A stretch of DNA of 64,000 bases from Anthopleura xanthogrammica. Its lineage: Eukaryota; Cnidaria; Anthozoa; Actiniaria; Actiniidae. The stretch spans positions 14,783,357 through 14,847,356 of the forward strand of contig OZ025207.1 of assembly GCA_964019055.1 (NCBI GenBank), in the 5' to 3' direction. Each line of letters starts with the position of its first letter. Positions within the stretch are counted from its first letter, which is position 1. This document shows positions 11,761 through 22,903 of the stretch, one piece after another. The position numbers and the translations under genes were made by a program. The notes beneath the pieces were generated by a model. It was not told where the DNA came from. It did no database searches and worked only from the letters and a program-made list of their open reading frames with translations.

Positions 11761-14700
11761 TTATGTATGAATGATTTGCTATTGATTTCTGTGAAAAAGA
11801 GACCAAGGTTTAGCAAGTTGCAAAATTGGAATTTTTGCCCACCCCGGGGTCATCGAAAAATTCAATTTTTCCACTATTTTAGCCAAAATGATTTTGGAGC
11901 CAAATACTTACCGAGAGGGTCCCTTCTGGTCAGTGACTTATGTCTGAATGATTTGCTATTGATTTCTGTGAAAAAGAGACCAAGGTTTAGCAAGTTGCAA
12001 AATTGGAATTTTTGCCCACCCCGGGGTCATCGAAAAATTCAATTTTTCCACTATTTTAGCCAAATTGATTTTGGAGCCAAATACTTACTGAGAGGATCCC
12101 TTCTGGTCAGTGACTTATGTCTGAATGATTTGCTATTGATTTCTGTGAAAAAGAGACCAAGGTTTAGCAAGTTGCAAAGTTGGGATTTTTGCCCACCCCG
12201 GGGTCATCGAAAAATTCAATTTTTCCACTATTTTAGCCAAAATGATTTTGGAGCCAAATACTTACCGAGAGGGTCCCTTCTGGTCAGTGACTTATGTCTG
12301 AATGATTTGCTATTGATTTCTGTGAAAAAGAGACCAAGGTTTAGCAAGTTGCAAAGTTGGGATTTTTGCCCACCCCGGGGTCATCGAAAAATTCAATTTT
12401 TCCACTATTTTAGCCAAAATGATTTTGGAGCCAAATACTTACCGAGAGGGTCCCTTCTGGTCAGTGACTTATGTCTGAATGATTTGCTATTGATTTCTGT
12501 GAAAAAGAGACCAAGGTTTAGCAAGTTGCAAAGTTGGGATTTTTGCCCACCCCGGGGTCATCGAAAAATTCAATTTTTCCACTATTTTAGCCAAAATGAT
12601 TTTGGAGCCAAATACTTACCGAGAGGGTCCCTTCTGGTCAGTGACTTATGTATGAATGATTTGCTATTGATTTCTGTGAAAAAGAGACCAAGGTTTAGCA
12701 AGTTGCAAAATTGGAATTTTTGCCCACCCCGGGGTCATCGAAAAATTCAATTTTTCCACTATTTTAGCCAAAATGATTTTGGAGCCAAATACTTACCGAG
12801 AGGGTCCCTTCTGGTCAGTGACTTATGTCTGAATGATTTGCTATTGATTTCTGTGAAAAAGAGACCAAGGTTTAGCAAGTTGCAAAATTGGAATTTTTGC
12901 CCACCCCGGGGTCATCGAAAAATTCAATTTTTCCACTATTTTAGCCAAATTGATTTTGGAGCCAAATACTTACTGAGAGGATCCCTTCTGGTCAGTGACT
13001 TATGTCTGAATGATTTGCTATTGATTTCTGTGAAAAAGAGACCAAGGTTTAGCAAGTTGCAAAGTTGGGATTTTTGCCCACCCCGGGGTCATCGAAAAAT
13101 TCAATTTTTCCACTATTTTAGCCAAAATGATTTTGGAGCCAAATACTTACCGAGAGGGTCCCTTCTGGTCAGTGACTTATGTCTGAATGATTTGCTATTG
13201 ATTTCTGTGAAAAAGAGACCAAGGTTTAGCAAGTTGCAAAGTTGGGATTTTTGCCCACCCCGGGGTCATCGAAAAATTCAATTTTTCCACTATTTTAGCC
13301 AAAATGATTTTGGAGCCAAATACTTACCGAGAGGGTCCCTTCTGGTCAGTGACTTATGTATGAATGATTTGCTATTGATTTCTGTGAAAAAGAGACCAAG
13401 GTTTAGCAAGTTGCAAAATTGGAATTTTTGCCCACCCCGGGGTCATCGAAAAATTCAATTTTTCCACTATTTTAGCCAAAATGATTTTGGAGCCAAATAC
13501 TTACCGAGAGGGTCCCTTCTGGTCAGTGACTTATGTCTGAATGATTTGCTATTGATTTCTGTGAAAAAGAGACCAAGGTTTAGCAAGTTGCAAAATTGGA
13601 ATTTTTGCCCACCCCGGGGTCATCGAAAAATTCAATTTTTCCACTATTTTAGCCAAATTGATTTTGGAGCCAAATACTTACTGAGAGGATCCCTTCTGGT
13701 CAGTGACTTATGTCTGAATGATTTGCTATTGATTTCTGTGAAAAAGAGACCAAGGTTTAGCAAGTTGCAAAGTTGGGATTTTTGCCCACCCCGGGGTCAT
13801 CGAAAAATTCAATTTTTCCACTATTTTAGCCAAAATGATTTTGGAGCCAAATACTTACCGAGAGGGTCCCTTCTGGTCAGTGACTTATGTCTGAATGATT
13901 TGCTATTGATTTCTGTGAAAAAGAGACCAAGGTTTAGCAAGTTGCAAAGTTGGGATTTTTGCCCACCCCGGGGTCATCGAAAAATTCAATTTTTCCACTA
14001 TTTTAGCCAAAATGATTTTGGAGCCAAATACTTACCGAGAGGGTCCCTTCTGGTCAGTGACTTATGTCTGAATGATTTGCTATTGATTTCTGTGAAAAAG
14101 AGACCAAGGTTTAGCAAGTTGCAAAGTTGGGATTTTTGCCCACCCCGGGGTCATCGAAAAATTCAATTTTTCCACTATTTTAGCCAAAATGATTTTGGAG
14201 CCAAATACTTACCGAGAGGGTCCCTTCTGGTCAGTGACTTATGTATGAATGATTTGCTATTGATTTCTGTGAAAAAGAGACCAAGGTTTAGCAAGTTGCA
14301 AAATTGGAATTTTTGCCCACCCCGGGGTCATCGAAAAATTCAATTTTTCCACTATTTTAGCCAAAATGATTTTGGAGCCAAATACTTACCGAGAGGGTCC
14401 CTTCTGGTCAGTGACTTATGTCTGAATGATTTGCTATTGATTTCTGTGAAAAAGAGACCAAGGTTTAGCAAGTTGCAAAATTGGAATTTTTGCCCACCCC
14501 GGGGTCATCGAAAAATTCAATTTTTCCACTATTTTAGCCAAATTGATTTTGGAGCCAAATACTTACTGAGAGGATCCCTTCTGGTCAGTGACTTATGTCT
14601 GAATGATTTGCTATTGATTTCTGTGAAAAAGAGACCAAGGTTTAGCAAGTTGCAAAGTTGGGATTTTTGCCCACCCCGGGGTCATCGAAAAATTCAATTT

Positions 14701-17700
14701 TTCCACTATTTTAGCCAAAATGATTTTGGAGCCAAATACTTACCGAGAGGGTCCCTTCTGGTCAGTGACTTATGTCTGAATGATTTGCTATTGATTTCTG
14801 TGAAAAAGAGACCAAGGTTTAGCAAGTTGCAAAGTTGGGATTTTTGCCCACCCCGGGGTCATCGAAAAATTCAATTTTTCCACTATTTTAGCCAAAATGA
14901 TTTTGGAGCCAAATACTTACCGAGAGGGTCCCTTCTGGTCAGTGACTTATGTATGAATGATTTGCTATTGATTTCTGTGAAAAAGAGACCAAGGTTTAGC
15001 AAGTTGCAAAATTGGAATTTTTGCCCACCCCGGGGTCATCGAAAAATTCAATTTTTCCACTATTTTAGCCAAAATGATTTTGGAGCCAAATACTTACCGA
15101 GAGGGTCCCTTCTGGTCAGTGACTTATGTCTGAATGATTTGCTATTGATTTCTGTGAAAAAGAGACCAAGGTTTAGCAAGTTGCAAAATTGGAATTTTTG
15201 CCCACCCCGGGGTCATCGAAAAATTCAATTTTTCCACTATTTTAGCCAAATTGATTTTGGAGCCAAATACTTACTGAGAGGATCCCTTCTGGTCAGTGAC
15301 TTATGTCTGAATGATTTGCTATTGATTTCTGTGAAAAAGAGACCAAGGTTTAGCAAGTTGCAAAGTTGGGATTTTTGCCCACCCCGGGGTCATCGAAAAA
15401 TTCAATTTTTCCACTATTTTAGCCAAAATGATTTTGGAGCCAAATACTTACCGAGAGGGTCCCTTCTGGTCAGTGACTTATGTCTGAATGATTTGCTATT
15501 GATTTCTGTGAAAAAGAGACCAAGGTTTAGCAAGTTGCAAAGTTGGGATTTTTGCCCACCCCGGGGTCATCGAAAAATTCAATTTTTCCACTATTTTAGC
15601 CAAAATGATTTTGGAGCCAAATACTTACCGAGAGGGTCCCTTCTGGTCAGTGACTTATGTCTGAATGATTTGCTATTGATTTCTGTGAAAAAGAGACCAA
15701 GGTTTAGCAAGTTGCAAAGTTGGGATTTTTGCCCACCCCGGGGTCATCGAAAAATTCAATTTTTCCACTATTTTAGCCAAAATGATTTTGGAGCCAAATA
15801 CTTACCGAGAGGGTCCCTTCTGGTCAGTGACTTATGTATGAATGATTTGCTATTGATTTCTGTGAAAAAGAGACCAAGGTTTAGCAAGTTGCAAAATTGG
15901 AATTTTTGCCCACCCCGGGGTCATCGAAAAATTCAATTTTTCCACTATTTTAGCCAAAATGATTTTGGAGCCAAATACTTACCGAGAGGGTCCCTTCTGG
16001 TCAGTGACTTATGTCTGAATGATTTGCTATTGATTTCTGTGAAAAAGAGACCAAGGTTTAGCAAGTTGCAAAATTGGAATTTTTGCCCACCCCGGGGTCA
16101 TCGAAAAATTCAATTTTTCCACTATTTTAGCCAAATTGATTTTGGAGCCAAATACTTACTGAGAGGATCCCTTCTGGTCAGTGACTTATGTCTGAATGAT
16201 TTGCTATTGATTTCTGTGAAAAAGAGACCAAGGTTTAGCAAGTTGCAAAGTTGGGATTTTTGCCCACCCCGGGGTCATCGAAAAATTCAATTTTTCCACT
16301 ATTTTAGCCAAAATGATTTTGGAGCCAAATACTTACCGAGAGGGTCCCTTCTGGTCAGTGACTTATGTCTGAATGATTTGCTATTGATTTCTGTGAAAAA
16401 GAGACCAAGGTTTAGCAAGTTGCAAAGTTGGGATTTTTGCCCACCCCGGGGTCATCGAAAAATTCAATTTTTCCACTATTTTAGCCAAAATGATTTTGGA
16501 GCCAAATACTTACCGAGAGGGTCCCTTCTGGTCAGTGACTTATGTCTGAATGATTTGCTATTGATTTCTGTGAAAAAGAGACCAAGGTTTAGCAAGTTGC
16601 AAAATTGGAATTTTTGCCCACCCCGGGGTCATCGAAAAATTCAATTTTTCCACTATTTTAGCCAAAATGATTTTGGAGCCAAATACTTACCGAGAGGGTC
16701 CCTTCTGGTCAGTGACTTATGTCTGAATGATTTGCTATTGATTTCTGTGAAAAAGAGACCAAGGTTTAGCAAGTTGCAAAGTTGGGATTTTTGCCCACCC
16801 CGGGGTCATCGAAAAATTCAATTTTTCCACTATTTTAGCCAAAATGATTTTGGAGCCAAATACTTACCGAGAGGGTCCCTTCTGGTCAGTGACTTATGTC
16901 TGAATGATTTGCTATTGATTTCTGTGAAAAAGAGACCAAGGTTTAGCAAGTTGCAAAATTGGAATTTTTGCCCACCCCGGGGTCATCGAAAAATTCAATT
17001 TTTCCACTATTTTAGCCAAATTGATTTTGGAGCCAAATACTTACTGAGAGGATCCCTTCTGGTCAGTGACTTATGTCTGAATGATTTGCTATTGATTTCT
17101 GTGAAAAAGAGACCAAGGTTTAGCAAGTTGCAAAGTTGGGATTTTTGCCCACCCCGGGGTCATCGAAAAATTCAATTTTTCCACTATTTTAGCCAAAATG
17201 ATTTTGGAGCCAAATACTTACCGAGAGGGTCCCTTCTGGTCAGTGACTTATGTCTGAATGATTTGCTATTGATTTCTGTGAAAAAGAGACCAAGGTTTAG
17301 CAAGTTGCAAAGTTGGGATTTTTGCCCACCCCGGGGTCATCGAAAAATTCAATTTTTCCACTATTTTAGCCAAAATGATTTTGGAGCCAAATACTTACCG
17401 AGAGGGTCCCTTCTGGTCAGTGACTTATGTATGAATGATTTGCTATTGATTTCTGTGAAAAAGAGACCAAGGTTTAGCAAGTTGCAAAATTGGAATTTTT
17501 GCCCACCCCGGGGTCATCGAAAAATTCAATTTTTCCACTATTTTAGCCAAAATGATTTTGGAGCCAAATACTTACCGAGAGGGTCCCTTCTGGTCAGTGA
17601 CTTATGTCTGAATGATTTGCTATTGATTTCTGTGAAAAAGAGACCAAGGTTTAGCAAGTTGCAAAATTGGAATTTTTGCCCACCCCGGGGTCATCGAAAA

Positions 17701-18690
17701 ATTCAATTTTTCCACTATTTTAGCCAAATTGATTTTGGAGCCAAATACTTACTGAGAGGATCCCTTCTGGTCAGTGACTTATGTCTGAATGATTTGCTAT
17801 TGATTTCTGTGAAAAAGAGACCAAGGTTTAGCAAGTTGCAAAGTTGGGATTTTTGCCCACCCCGGGGTCATCGAAAAATTCAATTTTTCCACTATTTTAG
17901 CCAAAATGATTTTGGAGCCAAATACTTACCGAGAGGGTCCCTTCTGGTCAGTGACTTATGTCTGAATGATTTGCTATTGATTTCTGTGAAAAAGAGACCA
18001 AGGTTTAGCAAGTTGCAAAGTTGGGATTTTTGCCCACCCCGGGGTCATCGAAAAATTCAATTTTTCCACTATTTTAGCCAAAATGATTTTGGAGCCAAAT
18101 ACTTACCGAGAGGGTCCCTTCTGGTCAGTGACTTATGTCTGAATGATTTGCTATTGATTTCTGTGAAAAAGAGACCAAGGTTTAGCAAGTTGCAAAGTTG
18201 GGATTTTTGCCCACCCCGGGGTCATCGAAAAATTCAATTTTTCCACTATTTTAGCCAAAATGATTTTGGAGCCAAATACTTACCGAGAGGGTCCCTTCTG
18301 GTCAGTGACTTATGTATGAATGATTTGCTATTGATTTCTGTGAAAAAGAGACCAAGGTTTAGCAAGTTGCAAAATTGGAATTTTTGCCCACCCCGGGGTC
18401 ATCGAAAAATTCAATTTTTCCACTATTTTAGCCAAAATGATTTTGGAGCCAAATACTTACCGAGAGGGTCCCTTCTGGTCAGTGACTTATGTCTGAATGA
18501 TTTGCTATTGATTTCTGTGAAAAAGAGACCAAGGTTTAGCAAGTTGCAAAATTGGAATTTTTGCCCACCCCGGGGTCATCGAAAAATTCAATTTTTCCAC
18601 TATTTTAGCCAAATTGATTTTGGAGCCAAATACTTACTGAGAGGATCCCTTCTGGTCAGTGACTTATGTCTGAATGATTTGCTATTGATT
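11761..18690. repeat. satellite higher-order repeat, alternating 885/708-bp zone
   Basis: GGATCC replaces GGGTCC in marked monomers at 12094, 12979, 13687, 14572, 15280, 16165, 17050, 17758 and 18643. The spacings are 885, 708, 885, 708, 885, 885, 708 and 885. The TGTATGAA variant (about 11761, 12646, 13354, 14239, 14947, 15832, 17425, 18310) shows the same 5-mer/4-mer alternation. A nine-monomer unit of 1593 bp therefore repeats about four times, with one rearranged copy around 16.2-17.1 kb. Confidence 0.9.
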
Positions 18691-19464
18691 TCTGTGAAAA
18701 AGAGACCAAGGTTTAGCAAGTTGCAAAGTTGGGATTTTTGCCCACCCCGGGGTCATCGAAAAATTCAATTTTTCGGAATGCATCATGGGAAATGCAAGGA
18801 AAAACGGACAGGGATTATGTCGTTTTTTGTACATTGGATAATTTTGATAAGTGTTCAGCCACTTGGTCTTACTGACAAAATATCAGACTTAGGGCATTGT
18901 CTAGGTGGGGAAAGCTCCTGAAAATGCCACAATAAGACCTTGAGATCATCTGTTTAGGAGCTCATGGGATATTCCGCCAAAATATCTTAGTCGTACTTGG
19001 TACATGCTTTACAACATTTTGACGGTAAAATCCCTTGCCCACTCTCAGTTCTTCGAGGTAATGCTGATTGAAGCTGTCTTAGGGCTTCATGATGCCCTCC
19101 AGCACTCCACAGATGGATAAAATGGCTCAAAGAAATTGTACAATTTGCGAAAAACTATACAAACAAGATGGCGTCATAAAACCGTTGCAAAAGTTATAAA
19201 AGACAGATATTCCTCATAATCATTTACCTGTTCAATGTTTGACGAGTCCTGAATACGTCTTGATGCAGAACCCTTATTCCTAAAAATAATTGACAGGAAG
19301 AAAAAGTTTAAAACATCGAATGCCTTTCATAATTTTATGAAAGTAAAGCTCACCACCTTTTCGTTGCCCGCCACGCGTTGATCGAGACAAAAGTCGCGAC
19401 AAGTTAATGAGCAATAATAGACAACTGTCAATCAAAGAAATCTTCAACGGGGCGTTTCCGATAG

Positions 19465-19722
19465 ACGCATCAAGAATTCCGCGCTGCTGCTCAATGCGCA
19501 TGCTCAGGGGATTAAAAAGTGGGATAATATTTTGTATAATATGCAATTTTTTGGTATATTTGATTCAGAATTCGCTTAACGGTACGCGATCTTGAATATT
19601 TAGTGAAAATTTTACTTGACAAGAAATATACAACTAAAATATAGCATATTTTACAAATTTTATCCCACTTTTTAATCCCCTGAGCATGCGCATTGAGCAG
19701 CAGCGCGGAACTCTTGATGCGT
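19465..19722. mobile_element. MITE-like element with long near-perfect terminal inverted repeats
   Basis: The left end ACGCATCAAGAATTCCGCG and the right end (reverse complement ACGCATCAAGAGTTCCGCG) begin arms that match almost perfectly for about 60 bp, then more loosely to about 110 bp each. Both arms include GCTGCTGCTCAATGCGCATG. The short internal loop has no coding capacity, so this is a non-autonomous hairpin element or a foldback repeat. Confidence 0.8.
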
Positions 19723-20657
19723 GTATATCCCTTTATCACAGGGAGCCCAATTCAGGTAAAAGTGAAAGATAAAAATTAAATGGGGGAAAATTGAGTTAAG
19801 GTGTAACTCATCTAGTCTTTTTATCCCATATCATTGCGAGGTTATTTGATTGGCTTTATAACCAACTTTCCGAAGTTTGATTTTTCAACAGGCAATTGTC
19901 TTAGGACGCTTTCCACTAGTCGGGACTGACCGGCTAGATCAGTCAATTTAAATAGGAGAAGGCCTTTTCCTTGAGAGATTTCCCTATTTTTTCATATACA
20001 AAAAAATCAACTTCTAAATTCCAATTGGAATGCAGTGGAGTAAGAGCCACTCTGTGGATTCCACTGTTAATTCTCATTTATTTTTTATTTATTTTTTATT
20101 TATATACATATCATAAGAATAGCGCGATTTGAGGTTGCAGTAAAATCCCCGTTGAAATCGCCGCTCAATTCTTGCGACACAATTGCTAGTGAAAACGGGT
20201 CTTTACAATAAATAACGTAATCAATGAGTGAATGTTATGTAACTTATGAACCCCTTGCACTAATTCCCAACCTGGAGGTCAAAACAATAAAAGTATTAAG
20301 TCTATATCGAACGCAAGGCAGACAATGTCAGATGTATATCAAGTACGGATGCAATGTCCATGAATTCAAGTGCAAGTAGCCAAAAACTTTCTGTCTCTAT
20401 AGATACGGACGTGTTGACTTGGACCACGTACGAAAAAATCATTTCTTCGCTATCTCTAATGGTCCATAGGCGGGGGAAGGACATAAAAACTGGGGAGGGG
20501 GCTGTTATCGCCAAAATTGCAAAGAAAAGAAAAAAAAAAGAAAAAAAAATCGCGGAAGCAAAGAAAAAACCCTGTCTAAATCGCCAAAGCAAAAAAAATG
20601 AAGGGAGATGCCCATGGGGGGATTCAGAATCACCCCTTAAAAAAGGGGGGTGCTCAG

Positions 20658-20676
20658 CCCCCCCCCCCCCCCCCCC
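20658..20676. repeat. poly-C tract
   Basis: Nineteen consecutive C, about 10 bp after an AAAAAAGGGGGG run that could pair with part of it. It lies inside an old repeat-like stretch and has no evident function. Confidence 0.9.
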
Positions 20677-21249
20677 ATATCTCAAGTGCGGGTGCTCTAG
20701 CACCCCCGGCCCACGCTTGTGCTCCGCCTATGTGGTCAAAAATATATTCGACAGCAATCTCGAACCGGAAAATCCAAGGTCGATTGCCGCTCGAAGGCAA
20801 ACTCCAGTAACATGGATAGGCCGCAACACAAAGCATTACGACGAGCATATATCTAAACTCTATTTCCTTGGATATTTATGTAGTATCCAGGGTCTTCGTA
20901 GTCTTGCAATAGGCAATGTGCATCAAGTCTCACAAATCACTCTGGGAAAGTGTGTTCTTTAAAAATGTAACAGGGAAATCAAAGGAACTTTCAGAAAATA
21001 ATTACTCTGCTATTTTCGTCTGCTGAAATCCTTCTATTTCCATAGAAAATGTCGAAGGAAAAATTGTCTGATGTTTTGTTAGAGGAGCCAAAAAATATAA
21101 CATTGAGTAAGACTTTATCCTTGCAACTGATTTTGATTCTCAGAAATAATACTAATGAAGGTGAAATTTTCTATAAACTTTTATCTTCATTAGTACATTT
21201 GAATTAGCTAATCAAGATCTTTGTCAGTATTTTTTACACCTATTTCAAT

Positions 21250-21422
21250 AAAGGTTGTCGCATCTTAAGCAACAAGCAACAAGACCACTTGCAAACAGTT
21301 GCAGCTTACCATTACAAAACGACTAAAATAATCGCGTCTAGGTGATGAATGAGGAATAAAATACAGATGCTGTTTTCCGTCTTGGGTTGTTGCTTGTTGC
21401 TTTTCAGCTGCGACAACCTTTT
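21250..21422. mobile_element. MITE-like inverted-repeat element
   Basis: The left arm starts AAAGGTTGTCGCA and continues with AGCAACAAGCAACAA. The right arm reads TTGTTGCTTGTTGC and ends TGCGACAACCTTTT, its reverse complement. The arms are about 45 bp, the interior is non-coding, and the total is about 173 bp. Confidence 0.75.
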
Positions 21423-21784
21423 CTGAAGTAGGTAATAATAAAAATAATAATAATTTAATGCTTATATAGCGCTATTTAACAATAGAAGATCAATAGCGCT
21501 TTACAAAATGTTATAAAATATAAGTATATTTACATTACAAGTGTACATAATTAGAGTATATTTAGATATAATGTTTAATTGAGTCAATTTGTAAAAGTAT
21601 CAAGTTCATAAAATTCATGTATATATATGTGTAGTTAAGTAAATAGGTGCATATAATCAATACTAATAAAAAAGACTATCAGGTATAAAGGTCCATGCAC
21701 ATCACCATATGAATTATTAATAAGTTTTTGAATTAATAATATGAGGGCTTTATACAGAAATTGCCCTCATCCCATACTTCCTTA

Positions 21785-22019
21785 AGGCCCGTTCACACGG
21801 ACGGGCGATTTTAAGGTGCGATTTTACGGCGACAGAAAATCGCAGCTAATCCGCAGTTCAATTTGAACACGTTCAAGATACCTGCGATATCGCAGCGACA
21901 TGAATTTCCAAAACCGCAGTGATCTGAAATCGCCGGTCGTTCACACGCTTGATTTCCCGTCGCCGTAAAAGTCCGGCGCCCCTCAAATCGCCGCAAAAAA
22001 CGCCCGTGTGAACGGCCAT
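21785..22019. mobile_element. MITE-like inverted-repeat element
   Basis: The ends AGGCCCGTTCACACGG and CCGTGTGAACGGCCAT are inverted repeats. GGGCGATTT and AAATCGCC motifs recur inside. There is no coding capacity. It is typical of a short non-autonomous DNA transposon of about 235 bp. Confidence 0.7.
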
Positions 22020-22094
22020 AAACAAGTCTTTAGGACATCAGAAGCTAGAAAGTTTCTTCCCAGCCCCGAAATCATGTAATAAGTAGTCTTTTGA

Positions 22095-22175
22095 TGAATG
22101 ACTTTGAGATTCGAACCTAAAACCCGCATATTTATACCCGCCTAAATCTGTACTACTGAGCTAACTGATGTAAAT
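22095..22175 (-). repeat. tRNA-like sequence, SINE head or tRNA pseudogene
   Basis: On the minus strand a block reads TTAGCTCAGTAG (pol III A-box-like) followed about 35 bp later by GGTTCGAATCTC (B-box-like). The putative T-stem pairs poorly and no good acceptor stem is visible. I read it as a decayed tRNA-derived SINE or tRNA pseudogene rather than a working tRNA gene. Confidence 0.45.
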
Positions 22176-22514
22176 GTATCAAAAAGCCGTCGTTTTGTCT
22201 GTCATGATAGAGGCCTCCCAAAGTAGAGGGCATCATATCTCTGAGATGAATGCACTAAATATTGATGCCGATGCATTTGACGTTTTGTTCTTTGAGCCTA
22301 AAAGGGCTCGTATACAAAATATTAAACTTATGGTGTCCCTATTATGAGAGCCCATGAAACGTTTTCCCGCCCTATCAAACTGGGCTGCTTTGAAACTCTT
22401 TTTGTAACATGTATATTACTAAAAGTATGTTATAAGTAAGTACAGTACTTTGGTTCTAAATAATATAGAAAAGAATATCCAAAAGTCTACGGTTGTAAAA
22501 CTTAGATCTTGGGT

Positions 22515-22781
22515 CAGGGGCGGATCTAGGATTTTTTAAAAGGGGTTGGCTGTTACAGCTTACTACGCGCCAATGCCAAAGAAAACCCATAAAAGGCGGG
22601 AAAATGGTTAAAAAATGGGGTCTTGAATTGACGGAAATTATTTTTTGAGAGCTTCAAGTAAACCGAGTGAATTAAGTTTATCCGGATAAATGTTTTCAGT
22701 TATCAACACATTTCTATTTCACTTGTGCAAAAGGGAGGGGGTGGCTAGCCACTCCCTTCACCACCCGTGGATCCGCCCCTG
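22515..22781. mobile_element. short hAT-like terminal-inverted-repeat element
   Basis: The left end CAGGGGCGGATCTAGG and the right end GTGGATCCGCCCCTG are inverted repeats of the CAGGGGCGGATCC type common in hAT-derived MITEs. The interior is non-coding. I see no clear 8-bp target duplication, so superfamily assignment is tentative. Confidence 0.6.
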
Positions 22782-22903
22782 TGGGAGAACATATTATCAC
22801 ACGTCGCGTCCTTAGAAAGAACTTACACTTTAGACCTTTTTTAACTTTAAAAGAAAGTTATTCAATCTCCTGGTTAAAAACTTCAGTTTCGAACGTTTTC
22901 TTC

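Larger units (their letters stand above)
3784..18774. repeat. 177-bp satellite array, right segment
   Basis: About 85 further monomers in the same orientation and phase. They end abruptly at 18774, where the repeat stops mid-monomer after a T run and CG followed by unique sequence begins. Diagnostic variants include AATTGGAA versus AGTTGGGA, CAAATTGATT versus CAAAATGATT, TGAAGCC versus TGGAGCC, TGTATGAA versus TGTCTGAA, GGATCC versus GGGTCC and CCGAGG versus CCGGGG. They recur in fixed order and give higher-order periodicity. The typical monomer carries a perfect 10-bp palindrome ACCCCGGGGT (a SmaI/XmaI site). Because 177 = 59 x 3 and one frame lacks stops, a 12.8-kb open frame results; nothing suggests it is translated. 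Confidence 0.99.
18775..22903. other. intergenic, MITE-rich, no gene recognised
   Basis: Between the satellite end and the Mab-21-like gene I see no convincing coding exon. The stretch holds several inverted-repeat elements (listed separately), a poly-purine/poly-C patch near 20520-20676, and a partial repeat around 21430-21520 that starts with AAT repeats and contains TATAGCGC. Confidence 0.6.

Noticed and set aside
1..18774. CRISPR-like or other repeat-spacer array
   Set aside because: There are no unique spacers; whole 177-bp monomers are repeated head to tail in animal DNA.
6112..18921. A 4269-codon open frame and several shorter ones across the satellite
   Set aside because: The monomer is 177 bp (59 codons) and happens to lack a stop in one frame, so the frame stays open through homogenised copies. 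Single-base changes create stops at random (for example TGCTAA at 5996-6001, the GATTTTTGAG variants and the extra T near 2887). There is no start context, splice structure or recognisable domain.
20302..20962. Overlapping open frames of 133 and 202 codons
   Set aside because: They run through poly-A/poly-G/poly-C low-complexity sequence and repeat-like DNA, on both strands, with no recognisable domain.
22095..22175. Functional tRNA gene
   Set aside because: A- and B-box-like motifs are present on the minus strand, but the acceptor and T stems do not pair well. It is listed as a SINE or pseudogene instead.
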